A stretch of 64,000 nucleotides of DNA from Clostridiales bacterium (GTDB taxonomy: Bacteria; Bacillota; Clostridia; Peptostreptococcales; Anaerovoracaceae): assembly GCA_009776955.1 (NCBI GenBank), contig WRMW01000004.1, positions 124,001 through 188,000 on the forward strand, in the 5' to 3' direction. Under the pieces are notes generated by a model. The model saw only the letters and a program-made list of their open reading frames with translations, did no database searches and was not told where the DNA came from. Of the stretch, positions 24,689 to 32,826 are shown one piece after another. A program made the position numbers and the translations under genes. Each line of letters begins with the position of its first letter. Within the stretch, counting starts at the first letter, position 1.

Positions 24689-27600
24689 ATGCGGTCTTTG
24701 GGTATTAACATAGGGTCTACGACCCTAAAGATGGTTCTGGCAGAGGATGGGCTGCCGATATGGAGCGCTTTCAAGGTCCACGAAGGGGACTTTGGGGCGG
24801 CGGCCAGGAAGCTTATAGAGGAAGGCGGCATCCCTGCGGGCACGCCTACGCTTGTGACAGGCAACGAGGGCCGCTTTCTGTTCGATGCGTCGGGCACGCT
24901 TGAACCCCTTTGCGTGGAGGCGGCGCTAAAGGCGCTATCGCTCGATGCGGACGCTGTCGTGAGCATGGGCGGCGAAGACCTTATCGTCTACTCCCTTGAC
25001 AAGGGCAAGATAGTCAACAATTTTTCTGGCAACAAGTGCGCCTCTGGCACCGGCGAGTTCCTTATGCAGCAGCTCGCCCGTATGGACATGGGCATAGAGG
25101 ATATCGAGAAGGTGCCCGACACCGCCAAGGCATACCCGCTGTCCACTCGCTGCTCCGTGTTTATGAAAAGCGACTGCACCCATAGACTCAACAAGCGTGA
25201 AGCGACCAAGGACGACATAGTCCTTTCCCTTTCCGACGTGATGGCGGTCAAGGTCGTGGACTTTCTGAAGCGTGCCAAGGTCACCTCCGGCAAGGTGGCT
25301 CTTATCGGGGGCATTACCCTGAACAGGCATATCATACGGTTTATAAGGGAGAAGGCTCCGGAGATAGAGTTTGTGATTCCCGAAACGGCGCCTGTATTCG
25401 AGGCATTGGGCGCCGCCGTGCTTGCGCCTGCTTCGGGAAGCCCGCTCCCTGAGACGGACAGGCTGCTCAGGCCGAACGAGATACGTTTCAACCCGCTGCC
25501 CGCCCTCAAGGACTGGACGGACAAGGTGAGGTTCTTCGGCGGGACTAGCGAAGCATCCGGAGCGGAGCCCCGCGGCAAGGTCATGGCGGGTCGCAAGTAT
25601 ATCCTTGGCGTGGACGGGGGCTCCACCACCACCAAGGCGTGCCTTGTCGACATGGAGACCGACGAGATAGTGGCGAGCCATTATGGACGCACCCACGGCG
25701 ATCCCGTAAAGGCGCTGAAAGAGTGCCTGAAAATAATTCAGGACAAGGCTGTCCTTGACACTGGCACAGGTGACGTCGATATACGCCTTGTCGCCACCAC
25801 TGGTTCAAGCCGCGAGATACTTGGTGTGTTTCTCGAAACGTCGGGCATATACAATGAAATCATCGCGCACTCCGTAGGCGCCACGTATTTCGACCCAGAG
25901 GTCGAGACCATATTTGAGATAGGCGGGCAGGACGCAAAATACGTGCTGCTCAAGAACGGCGTGCCCATAGACTACGCCATGAACGAGGCGTGCTCGGCAG
26001 GGACGGGTTCGTTCCTCGAAGAAAGCGCGGCGGGCGACCTTTCCATACATAGCGCGGAGGAGATAGGCCCCATCGCGCTCGGTGCGGACGCGCCGCTCAA
26101 ATTCGGCGAGCATTGTTCGGCATTTATCAACAGCGACATAAGAAAGGCGGTGCAACAGGGCGCAAGCCGCGAGAACATCACCGCCGGCATCGTCTGCTCC
26201 ATCGTATCGAACTACCTCAACCGCGTGGTCGGGAGCCGCACAATAGGGGGGAAGGTATTTTTGCAGGGCGGCGTTGCGAAAAACCCTGCCGTCCCTCTGG
26301 CGTTCGCGATGCTTCTCGACAAGGAGATACTCGTGCCGCCGTCGCCTGAGCTTCTGGGCTGTTTCGGGGTGGCTCTGCTCGCCAAACGCAAGCAGGCCGA
26401 CGGGCTTCTTGACGAAACAAGGGTGGATATAGGCGAGCTGCTTTCGCGCGAGATAGAATACGAACGTGTGTTCGATTGTAAAGCCTGCGAAAACCTTTGC
26501 CCCATCCAGGTGCTGAACATAGAGGATCGCAAGTATATGTTCGGCGGACGCTGCAACAAATACACAAATATGCGAAAGGCCATCAAGGACGTGCCCGTCT
26601 TTGACTATGTGGAGAGGCGGCAGCAGCTTATCTTCGAGGAATACGCCGCGCCAAGCGAGCCAAAAGACGCGAAAAGGGATTTCACTGTGGGCATACCGAG
26701 GGCGCTTTCGGTGCATACCCTCTACCCGCTTTACTCGTGGTTTTTCCACGAACTTGGCATAAAGACGCTTCTCTCCACCGATGTGGACGCGGAGGGACTT
26801 GCACGGGCTGAGTCGGAATATTGCTTCCCTGCGGAGATAGCTCACGGCGCAGTGCAGGACTGCATAGAGAAAGGCGCGGACTATGTGCTGCTGCCGCACT
26901 TCCGTGACATGCCTAGCTACGAGGAGAACGTCCATGCGAACTTCTGCCCCATAACGCAGGCGTTGCCATATTATATGGAAAAGGCCTTCCCCGACGTGGA
27001 CAAGGCGAAGTGGCTTCCGTTGGTGGTCAGCTTCAAGTTCGGCGACGAAAAGGCGCTTGAGCTTTTTCAGGTGATGGGGGGCAGGCTTGGCATCCCAGAT
27101 GAAGAAACCAAGGCGGCTTTCGCCAAGGCATTGGCAAAGCAGAAAGATTATTTCAGCGCGGCAAGGGCATTGGGGCTTGAGGCCTTGGAAGAAGCGCGCA
27201 AGGCGGACAGGCCGGTGATAGCGCTCCTTGGGCGGCCCTACAACGCGTTCACGCCAGAGGCGAATATGGGCATCCCACGCAAGTTCACCACGCGCGGCTA
27301 TTCCGTCGTGCCCTTTGACATACTGCCGTTCGAGGACGAAAACATCTTCTCGAACATGTATTGGTTCTACGGGCAGCAGGACGTCAAGACCGCGACCCTG
27401 CTAAAGAACGAGGACAATATCTACCTAACTTTCGTCACAAATTTCTCATGCGCGCCGGACTCCTTTATCTTACATTATATTAAGTGGATTATGGGGCAGA
27501 AGCCTTTCTTGGTGCTGGAGCTTGACTCGCATTCCGCGGACGCCGGCATAGACACGAGGGTCGAGGCGTTTCTGGACATCATCGACGGCTACCGCGCCAA

Positions 27601-28993
27601 GAGGGGCGAGGCCGAGGCGGAACGCTACGACAACGGCTGGAAGTTTGTATACGACCCCGCGGCATCCACAGAGGACCAAATCAGGGTGGACAACCACAAG
27701 ACCGGCGAAAAAGTAAGGATAAGGAACAACAAACGCGTAAAGGTGCTGCTGTCAAATATGGGCGCCATCTCCACCGAGTATATGGGGGCGACGCTCAGGG
27801 GGCAGGGCATCAACGCCGAGGCTTTGCCTGTCGCCACCGGTAGGACGCTCCAGATAGCCCGCGCCCACGCTTCGGGCAAGGAATGTGTGCCGAGCCATCT
27901 GGTGCTTGGCAGCGCGCTTGAGTTCTTTTGGAGCAAGGATTACCGTAAGGATGAGCTATACCTGCTCTTTGTGCCCATCACGACGGGGCCATGCCGCACA
28001 GGGCAATACTATATATATTATGAAAATTTGTTCAAGGATATGCGGCTCGAGAACGTGGTCGTCTTTATACTCTCCGCGGACAATTCGTATACCGAGGTGG
28101 GCGGGGACTTCGCCAAGGAGATGTGGAAGGGGCTTGTAATCTCGGACTACCTGAAGGACATCCAGAACTCGTTGCTGACCACGGCCTGTGACCCCGTCAA
28201 GGCGACCGAGGATTACAAAGCCTCATGGCGAAAACTGATGTCCGCAGTAGAGCGCGAGCCAAAGAGCATATGGACGGAACTCGCCAAGGTTGCGGCCGAC
28301 GTGAAGAAAATACCCTTAAAGAAAAAATTGGAGGACTGCCCGAAGGTGCTTGTGGTCGGCGAGATCTACGTGCGTCGAGACGACTTTGCCGTGGGCGAGC
28401 TGACGGAGCTAATGAGCGAGCGGGGCATCGTGGTGAAGGTGGCGGGCGTAAGCGAATGGATCCACTATCTGGACTTTGTGCGGGAGTACGCCCTCAAGAA
28501 ACTTATCGCCCTTAGGAAGCCCGGGACGCGGCTTTTCTCAAAGCCCTGGCGCGACCTCAAGATACTGGGCATCGAAATGTGGTGGAAGCATTCTGTGGAG
28601 AAAAAGGTGCTGAAGATACTGGGCCCCACCGGGCTTATACCTGAAACGCCCCACGATATGCGTCTTATAATGAAATACAGCCAGGAGCATTTTGTGAACT
28701 TGGAGCTCAACTCCGAGATAGCGGTGTCCTCCGGCTCGGCGGCCGCGTCCATGGAGGCAGGCTACTCAGGCATAGTGAACATCGCACCATTCGCCTGCCT
28801 GATAGGGCGGGTCATAGAGGGCATATACACGCCATGGGCGCGTGAACGCAACTACCCCATCCTCTCGGTGGAAGTCGATGGCAACCTCCTTCCGCCAAAC
28901 ATCGTAAACAAGCTCAACATCTTTATGGTGAACGTGCTGCGATTCAAAGGGGACGATGATCTCTCGGAACTGGTGGACAGAGCCGAAGATTAG
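24689..28993 (+). CDS. Large 2-hydroxyacyl-CoA dehydratase activase-related protein (two BcrAD/BadFG ATPase domains plus DUF2229)
   Basis: A 1434-residue protein. ATPase domain 1 (about 1-255) has INIGSTTLKMVL and NKCASGTGEF; ATPase domain 2 (about 304-590) has GVDGGSTTTKACLVD, GGQDAKYV and NEACSAGTGSF. In each, a Cys in the xCxSGTG loop and another downstream (TRCSVF, EHCSAF) match the residues that hold the [4Fe-4S] cluster of HgdC-type activases. A Cys cluster CKACENLC (about 596-603) follows, then DUF2229 and an HgdB-like C-terminal part. Activases inject single electrons into a dehydratase at ATP cost. No HgdA/B genes are adjacent, so the fused C-terminal half may be its own acceptor. 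Substrate unknown. Confidence 0.85.
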   Translation: MRSLGINIGSTTLKMVLAEDGLPIWSAFKVHEGDFGAAARKLIEEGGIPAGTPTLVTGNEGRFLFDASGTLEPLCVEAALKALSLDADAVVSMGGEDLIVYSLDKGKIVNNFSGNKCASGTGEFLMQQLARMDMGIEDIEKVPDTAKAYPLSTRCSVFMKSDCTHRLNKREATKDDIVLSLSDVMAVKVVDFLKRAKVTSGKVALIGGITLNRHIIRFIREKAPEIEFVIPETAPVFEALGAAVLAPASGSPLPETDRLLRPNEIRFNPLPALKDWTDKVRFFGGTSEASGAEPRGKVMAGRKYILGVDGGSTTTKACLVDMETDEIVASHYGRTHGDPVKALKECLKIIQDKAVLDTGTGDVDIRLVATTGSSREILGVFLETSGIYNEIIAHSVGATYFDPEVETIFEIGGQDAKYVLLKNGVPIDYAMNEACSAGTGSFLEESAAGDLSIHSAEEIGPIALGADAPLKFGEHCSAFINSDIRKAVQQGASRENITAGIVCSIVSNYLNRVVGSRTIGGKVFLQGGVAKNPAVPLAFAMLLDKEILVPPSPELLGCFGVALLAKRKQADGLLDETRVDIGELLSREIEYERVFDCKACENLCPIQVLNIEDRKYMFGGRCNKYTNMRKAIKDVPVFDYVERRQQLIFEEYAAPSEPKDAKRDFTVGIPRALSVHTLYPLYSWFFHELGIKTLLSTDVDAEGLARAESEYCFPAEIAHGAVQDCIEKGADYVLLPHFRDMPSYEENVHANFCPITQALPYYMEKAFPDVDKAKWLPLVVSFKFGDEKALELFQVMGGRLGIPDEETKAAFAKALAKQKDYFSAARALGLEALEEARKADRPVIALLGRPYNAFTPEANMGIPRKFTTRGYSVVPFDILPFEDENIFSNMYWFYGQQDVKTATLLKNEDNIYLTFVTNFSCAPDSFILHYIKWIMGQKPFLVLELDSHSADAGIDTRVEAFLDIIDGYRAKRGEAEAERYDNGWKFVYDPAASTEDQIRVDNHKTGEKVRIRNNKRVKVLLSNMGAISTEYMGATLRGQGINAEALPVATGRTLQIARAHASGKECVPSHLVLGSALEFFWSKDYRKDELYLLFVPITTGPCRTGQYYIYYENLFKDMRLENVVVFILSADNSYTEVGGDFAKEMWKGLVISDYLKDIQNSLLTTACDPVKATEDYKASWRKLMSAVEREPKSIWTELAKVAADVKKIPLKKKLEDCPKVLVVGEIYVRRDDFAVGELTELMSERGIVVKVAGVSEWIHYLDFVREYALKKLIALRKPGTRLFSKPWRDLKILGIEMWWKHSVEKKVLKILGPTGLIPETPHDMRLIMKYSQEHFVNLELNSEIAVSSGSAAASMEAGYSGIVNIAPFACLIGRVIEGIYTPWARERNYPILSVEVDGNLLPPNIVNKLNIFMVNVLRFKGDDDLSELVDRAED

Positions 28994-29025
28994 GGCAAAT
29001 AAGCGAACCGCAAACAGCAAACAGC

Positions 29026-29057
29026 GAACCGCCGTCGGGAAGTCCCGACGGCGGTTC
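29026..29057. terminator. Perfect 15-bp hairpin between convergent genes
   Basis: GAACCGCCGTCGGGA (29026-29040) and TCCCGACGGCGGTTC (29043-29057) are exact complements. No T-run follows on either strand, but the place, between the 3' ends of the activase and NSS genes, fits a two-way terminator or mRNA-stabilising stem. A 9-base direct repeat GCGAACCGC occurs at 29003-29011 and 29024-29032. Confidence 0.5.
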
Positions 29058-29107
29058 TGGAGAATGGCCAATGGGCCTAGAGTTGCTGTAACGGCTGCTT
29101 GCCCTGA

Positions 29108-30460
29108 TTAGAACGAAACGACCCCAAACAGCTTGAGCACAGATGTGACGAACACGATGGCTATAAGCACGGGCGTCACGACCTTTATGCACATCGACCA
29201 CGCCTTTTGCGCTTTGAAGGTGTAGCCTGGGGTGCTTTCGATCTCGCCGATGGCGTTTTGTGGCTTCCAGAACCACCCGACGACTATACACATGAACAGT
29301 CCGCCGAGCGGCAGGATGAAGTTGTTGACGATCTCGTCCACAGAGCTGAACAGTTCCATGCCGAGGAACACCTCGCCGGAGAACGGAGTCCCTGCAGCGA
29401 ATGACATGGAGTTCGGGATGGACAGGACGGCAAAGATGACGCACAGGATCGAAACGGCAGCCTTCCGTGAAAGCTTGAGGCTGTCGATCGCGAATGCGCT
29501 GCATGCCTCGATAAGCGAAATGGCCGAGGTGAGCGCTGCGAAGAAGATGAGCAGGAAGAATATCGCCCCGAACACCGCTCCGGCCGGCATCGCCTCGAAC
29601 ACGCCCGGCAGGGTGAAGAATGTAAGCCCTACGCCTGCGCCCGGCTCGGCGCCCATGGCGAACACCGCAGGGAAGATGGCGACGCCCGCAAGGAGCGCGA
29701 CCAGCACATCGAGGCTTGCGACCCTGACGGCGGACTTGGGCAGGTTCTCGGTCTTGCTCAGATAGCTGCCGTAGGTTATCATCGCGCCCATCGCAAGGCT
29801 CATAGAGAAGAACACCTGACCGAGCGCCGCAGGCACGGCGCCGAGCGTGAAGCCGTCCACGTTCGCAAACATGAACATAAAGCCTTCGCTCGCTCCCGGA
29901 AGCGTCACGGAGCGGATGATGACGATGATAAGCAGCACAAAGAGCGCAGGCATCATTACCTTGTTTGCCTTCTCTATGCCCTTGACTCCGAAGATGCAGC
30001 AGAACCATGCTATTGCAAGAAAGATAAAAGTCCATACTAATGGCTGCCACACTCCGAGGGTCAGGTCGCCTCCCGTAAACGCGCTCCAGTCAAGGCCGGC
30101 ACCTGTGGTGACGAACGAACCCATAAACTTCAGTGCCCAGCCGCCAACCACGCCGTAGTAAGTCATAATGACGAACGGCGCTATGATGGCAAGCACTCCT
30201 ACGAAGCCCGAACCCTTTTGGATCTTTTTGTACGCTGCTACGGGGCTAAGCTGGGTGAAGCGACCAATCGAAAATTCGCCCAGCAGCACGGGTATGCCTA
30301 GCAGTATTACAAATGCCAGATAGATGATGAGAAACCAAAACCCGCCATTGCTTCCCATCAGGTACGGGAATCGCCAGAGGTTACCGACGCCGACGGCTGA
30401 GCCGGCGGCTGCCAGTATGAACCCCATAGATGATCCCCATTGTCCGCGGTTATTTTCCAT
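29108..30460 (-). CDS. Sodium-dependent transporter, NSS/SNF family
   Basis: A 450-residue LeuT-fold symporter with about 11-12 membrane segments. The N-terminal signature GSAVGVGNLWRFPYLMGSNGG contains the sodium and substrate sites of membrane segment 1. SLAMGAMITYGSYLS corresponds to the unwound segment 6 region. It most likely takes up an amino acid or similar small amine with Na+; the substrate cannot be read from sequence. Ribosome site AAAGGAGAG lies before ATG 30460. It stands alone, divergent from yebC and convergent with the activase gene. Confidence 0.92.
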   Translation of the reverse strand: MENNRGQWGSSMGFILAAAGSAVGVGNLWRFPYLMGSNGGFWFLIIYLAFVILLGIPVLLGEFSIGRFTQLSPVAAYKKIQKGSGFVGVLAIIAPFVIMTYYGVVGGWALKFMGSFVTTGAGLDWSAFTGGDLTLGVWQPLVWTFIFLAIAWFCCIFGVKGIEKANKVMMPALFVLLIIVIIRSVTLPGASEGFMFMFANVDGFTLGAVPAALGQVFFSMSLAMGAMITYGSYLSKTENLPKSAVRVASLDVLVALLAGVAIFPAVFAMGAEPGAGVGLTFFTLPGVFEAMPAGAVFGAIFFLLIFFAALTSAISLIEACSAFAIDSLKLSRKAAVSILCVIFAVLSIPNSMSFAAGTPFSGEVFLGMELFSSVDEIVNNFILPLGGLFMCIVVGWFWKPQNAIGEIESTPGYTFKAQKAWSMCIKVVTPVLIAIVFVTSVLKLFGVVSF

Positions 30461-30591
30461 ACGTTGCTCTCCTTTCTTTTAAGAGTCCTCATTGATAGTA
30501 GGAAAATATGAGTCCAAATACAGATTTAACCAATGTAAGGACGCATTTTAATAGTTTTGCCTCATTATGTCAATAGCATAATTAATTTTGT

Positions 30592-30597
30592 TATAAT
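30592..30597 (+). promoter_or_regulatory. -10 element of the yebC-che operon
   Basis: TATAAT is a perfect -10; the -35 region 17 bp upstream is AT-rich with no good match. The predicted start near 30604 lies downstream of the frame's earlier ATG codons (30557, 30596), which supports ATG 30644 as the yebC start. Confidence 0.5.
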
Positions 30598-30643
30598 GGA
30601 GAAAAGCGAAAGAAATATAGAAAAACGGAGGAAACACGGAAAT

Positions 30644-31363
30644 ATGGGAAGGCATGGGACGATAGCGGGCCGCAAGGCAGCGCAGGACAGCAAGAGAGCG
30701 GCGTTTTTTACGAAGTATGCGAGGGCGATAATAGTGGCGGCGAAGGGCGGAGGTGATCCCGCGTACAACGCGTCGCTAAAGACCGCGATAGACAAGGCGA
30801 AAAGCGGGGGAATGCCCAAGGACAAAATAGAGCAGGCCATTAAAAAGGGCACGGGCGAGCTTGCGGGCGACGTGCTTACTGAGGGGCGTTTCGAGGGCTA
30901 CGGGCCGTCGGGCATCGCTATCATCGTGGACATCCTTACGGACAATATGAACAGGACGACCGCCGCGGTGAAGCACAACTTTGACAAGTACGGCGGCAAC
31001 CTCGGCGCGCCGGGCTCGGTGTCGTATATGTTTGATCGAAAGGGCGTAGTCCTTATCGAGAAAAGCGCGGCGGACGAGGACGCCATTATGGAGGCAGGGC
31101 TTGACGCAGGGCTTGAGGATGTGCTTGACGCGGGTGACTACTGGGAAGTGCGTACCTTGCCGGAGGATCTTCATGCGGTGGCAGACGCGTTGCGCGGAGC
31201 CGGATATGAGCTTGAGGAAGCCGATGTGGATTTCATTCCGAGCATGGAGGCCGAGCCTAAGGATGATGAGGCGCGGAAACTGTTGACAAAGATGCTGGAC
31301 GCTTTTGAGGATGATGACGATGTGCAAAAGGTCTATACAAACCTTGGTGCAGAGGGGCTATGA
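30644..31363 (+). CDS. yebC: YebC/PmpR-family protein (TACO1-like)
   Basis: A 239-residue protein. The N-terminus MGRHGTIAGRKAAQDSKRAAFFTKYARAI and GGDPAYNASLKTAIDKAK, MPKDKIEQAIKKG are family signatures, as are YGPSGIAIIVD and NRTTAAVKH. YebC proteins are described as DNA-binding regulators and, more recently, as factors that help ribosomes through difficult stretches. The usual MAGHSKW start reads MGRHGTI here. GGAGG lies 12 bases before the ATG. Its stop overlaps the start of cheY, an unusual linkage: the chemotaxis genes appear to be read from the yebC promoter. Confidence 0.92.
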   Translation: MGRHGTIAGRKAAQDSKRAAFFTKYARAIIVAAKGGGDPAYNASLKTAIDKAKSGGMPKDKIEQAIKKGTGELAGDVLTEGRFEGYGPSGIAIIVDILTDNMNRTTAAVKHNFDKYGGNLGAPGSVSYMFDRKGVVLIEKSAADEDAIMEAGLDAGLEDVLDAGDYWEVRTLPEDLHAVADALRGAGYELEEADVDFIPSMEAEPKDDEARKLLTKMLDAFEDDDDVQKVYTNLGAEGL

Positions 31364-31722
31364 TGCCAAAGATAATGATAGTCGATGATGCCGCTTTTAT
31401 GCGGATGATGATAAAAGAAAACCTAAAGAAAGCAGGGTTTTCCGACTTTGTCGAAGCGGGCAACGGCGAGGAGGCCATTGCGGTGTTCAATGAAGCCAAG
31501 CCCGACTTGGTGCTGCTAGACATCACGATGCCGGTCAAGGACGGACTTGCGGCGTTGCAGGAAATACGTGCGAACGACCCTGGCGCACAGATTGTCATGT
31601 GTTCCGCCATCGGGCAGGAAAAGATGGTCATAGAAGCGATAAAGATGGGCGCGCTCGACTTTATCGTCAAGCCTTTCAAACCAGAGCGGCTGGTGCAGAC
31701 CGTCAGGAACGTGCTCGGATGA
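31360..31722 (+). CDS. cheY: Chemotaxis response regulator CheY
   Basis: A 120-residue single receiver domain. Acidic pair Asp9/Asp10, phosphoacceptor Asp54 (LLDITMPVKDG), Ser82 and Lys104 (IVKPF) are all present. It is phosphorylated by CheA and in motile cells binds the flagellar switch. Start is one of two adjacent ATGs (31360 or 31363) overlapping the yebC stop. The stop overlaps the next start (ATGA). Position inside a che gene set makes CheY more likely than a generic regulator, but no flagellar gene is in view to confirm its output. Confidence 0.9.
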   Translation: MMPKIMIVDDAAFMRMMIKENLKKAGFSDFVEAGNGEEAIAVFNEAKPDLVLLDITMPVKDGLAALQEIRANDPGAQIVMCSAIGQEKMVIEAIKMGALDFIVKPFKPERLVQTVRNVLG

Positions 31723-32297
31723 GCCTGGCGAAGTCGCTGTCCACGATGCTCGGCGGAAGCCTAGGCATCAGCAAGCCGAAAGTGAGGGCGCTCGACCACG
31801 AGGGGCTTGTCGATGCCTTGGGCAGTACGGATGGCGGCTGCGTCGCGGTCACGGTTCGCTATAATGGCGACGCGAGCGGTAGCCTGGTGTTTTTGCTAGG
31901 CCGTGAGGATGCGGAAGGGATTGCAGGAATATTGGTGGACGGCACGTGCGGCGATGACGGCGATGGCAATAGTGCCGTGCCGGGAGACATTTCTGAGCTG
32001 GGGCTTTCGGCGATAAAAGAGATGGGCAATATGCTGGGGTCTGCGTATCTCGGTGTCGTTTCGACGCTTACAGGGCTCGCTTTTGACATGTCGACACCTT
32101 GTGTGGACGTGGGGGTCGCTGGGGCAGAGGCGGCCTTGGCCGTGCCTATGGCGGAGTTTTCGACCGATGATGGCAAGCCATTTATCATTGAAGAGTGTTT
32201 TTCAGCTGGAAAGCGCGATTTCAAAAACTATATGGTCCTATTTGCGGACATCCCATTTGAGGACGAAGTTTTGTCAAAACTCGCAGAAAGAACCTAA
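31719..32297 (+). CDS. cheC: CheC-like CheY-P phosphatase
   Basis: A 192-residue CheC/CheX/FliY-type phosphatase that removes phosphate from CheY-P. The S-x3-E-x2-N active-site helix appears once, as S97-E101-N104 in LSAIKEMGNMLGSAYLG. Classical CheC has two such sites; I cannot find the first, N-terminal one. CheC normally pairs with the deamidase CheD, and no cheD follows here. Start ATG 31719 overlaps the cheY stop. There is a Gly/Asp-rich loop at about 75-90 before the active helix. Confidence 0.8.
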   Translation: MSLAKSLSTMLGGSLGISKPKVRALDHEGLVDALGSTDGGCVAVTVRYNGDASGSLVFLLGREDAEGIAGILVDGTCGDDGDGNSAVPGDISELGLSAIKEMGNMLGSAYLGVVSTLTGLAFDMSTPCVDVGVAGAEAALAVPMAEFSTDDGKPFIIEECFSAGKRDFKNYMVLFADIPFEDEVLSKLAERT

Positions 32298-32316
32298 GCA
32301 GAACGGAGGATGCAAT

Positions 32317-32826
32317 ATGGCGGATTATATTGAAGAAGACGGTTTTGAGGAAGAGGACACCCAGCGAGGACGATACCTTACCTTTACAATTGAAGACAAT
32401 GTCTACGGGCTGCCAATCCGGTTCGTGCTTGAGATTATCGGTGTCCAAACAGCGACGAAGGTGCCGGAAACGCCGGACTATGTAAAGGGCGTCATCAATC
32501 TGCGTGGCCGGATTGTTCCGCTTATCGACGTAAGGCTCAAGTTTGGAAAGGCGGAGCTGGCTTACACCGAGCGCACCTGCATTATCGTGATCGATGTCAA
32601 TTCGATTGCCGTAGGGCTTATAGTGGACAAGGTAGACGACGTGCTATCGCTCGACGACAGCCAGATCGCGCTTCCGCCGCCCGGAGGCACGCTTGGGTTT
32701 GAGAACCGCTATATCGAGGGGCTTGGCAAGGTGGAGAACACCGTGCTGCTCTTGCTGGATGCGGAAAAGCTTCTCAAGACCGAAGAAATGGAGATAATCG
32801 AGGAAATCGCGGACGGCAATGCGTGA
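32317..32826 (+). CDS. cheW: Chemotaxis coupling protein CheW
   Basis: A 169-residue adaptor linking CheA to receptors. After an acidic N-terminal tail (DYIEEDGFEEED), the CheW fold runs from RYLTFTIEDNVYGLPIRFVLEII through VKGVINLRGRIVPLIDVRLKFG to LIVDKVDDVLSL and a C-terminal acidic helix. ATG 32317 follows CGGAGGA at 6 bases, the best ribosome site in this operon; the frame's earlier ATG lies inside cheC and is rejected. The last 8 bases overlap cheB. Confidence 0.93.
   Translation: MADYIEEDGFEEEDTQRGRYLTFTIEDNVYGLPIRFVLEIIGVQTATKVPETPDYVKGVINLRGRIVPLIDVRLKFGKAELAYTERTCIIVIDVNSIAVGLIVDKVDDVLSLDDSQIALPPPGGTLGFENRYIEGLGKVENTVLLLLDAEKLLKTEEMEIIEEIADGNA

Noticed and set aside
25805-26935. 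376-residue open frame antisense to the activase gene
   Set aside because: Shadow frame without motifs, inside a clearly coding region with intact activase domains.
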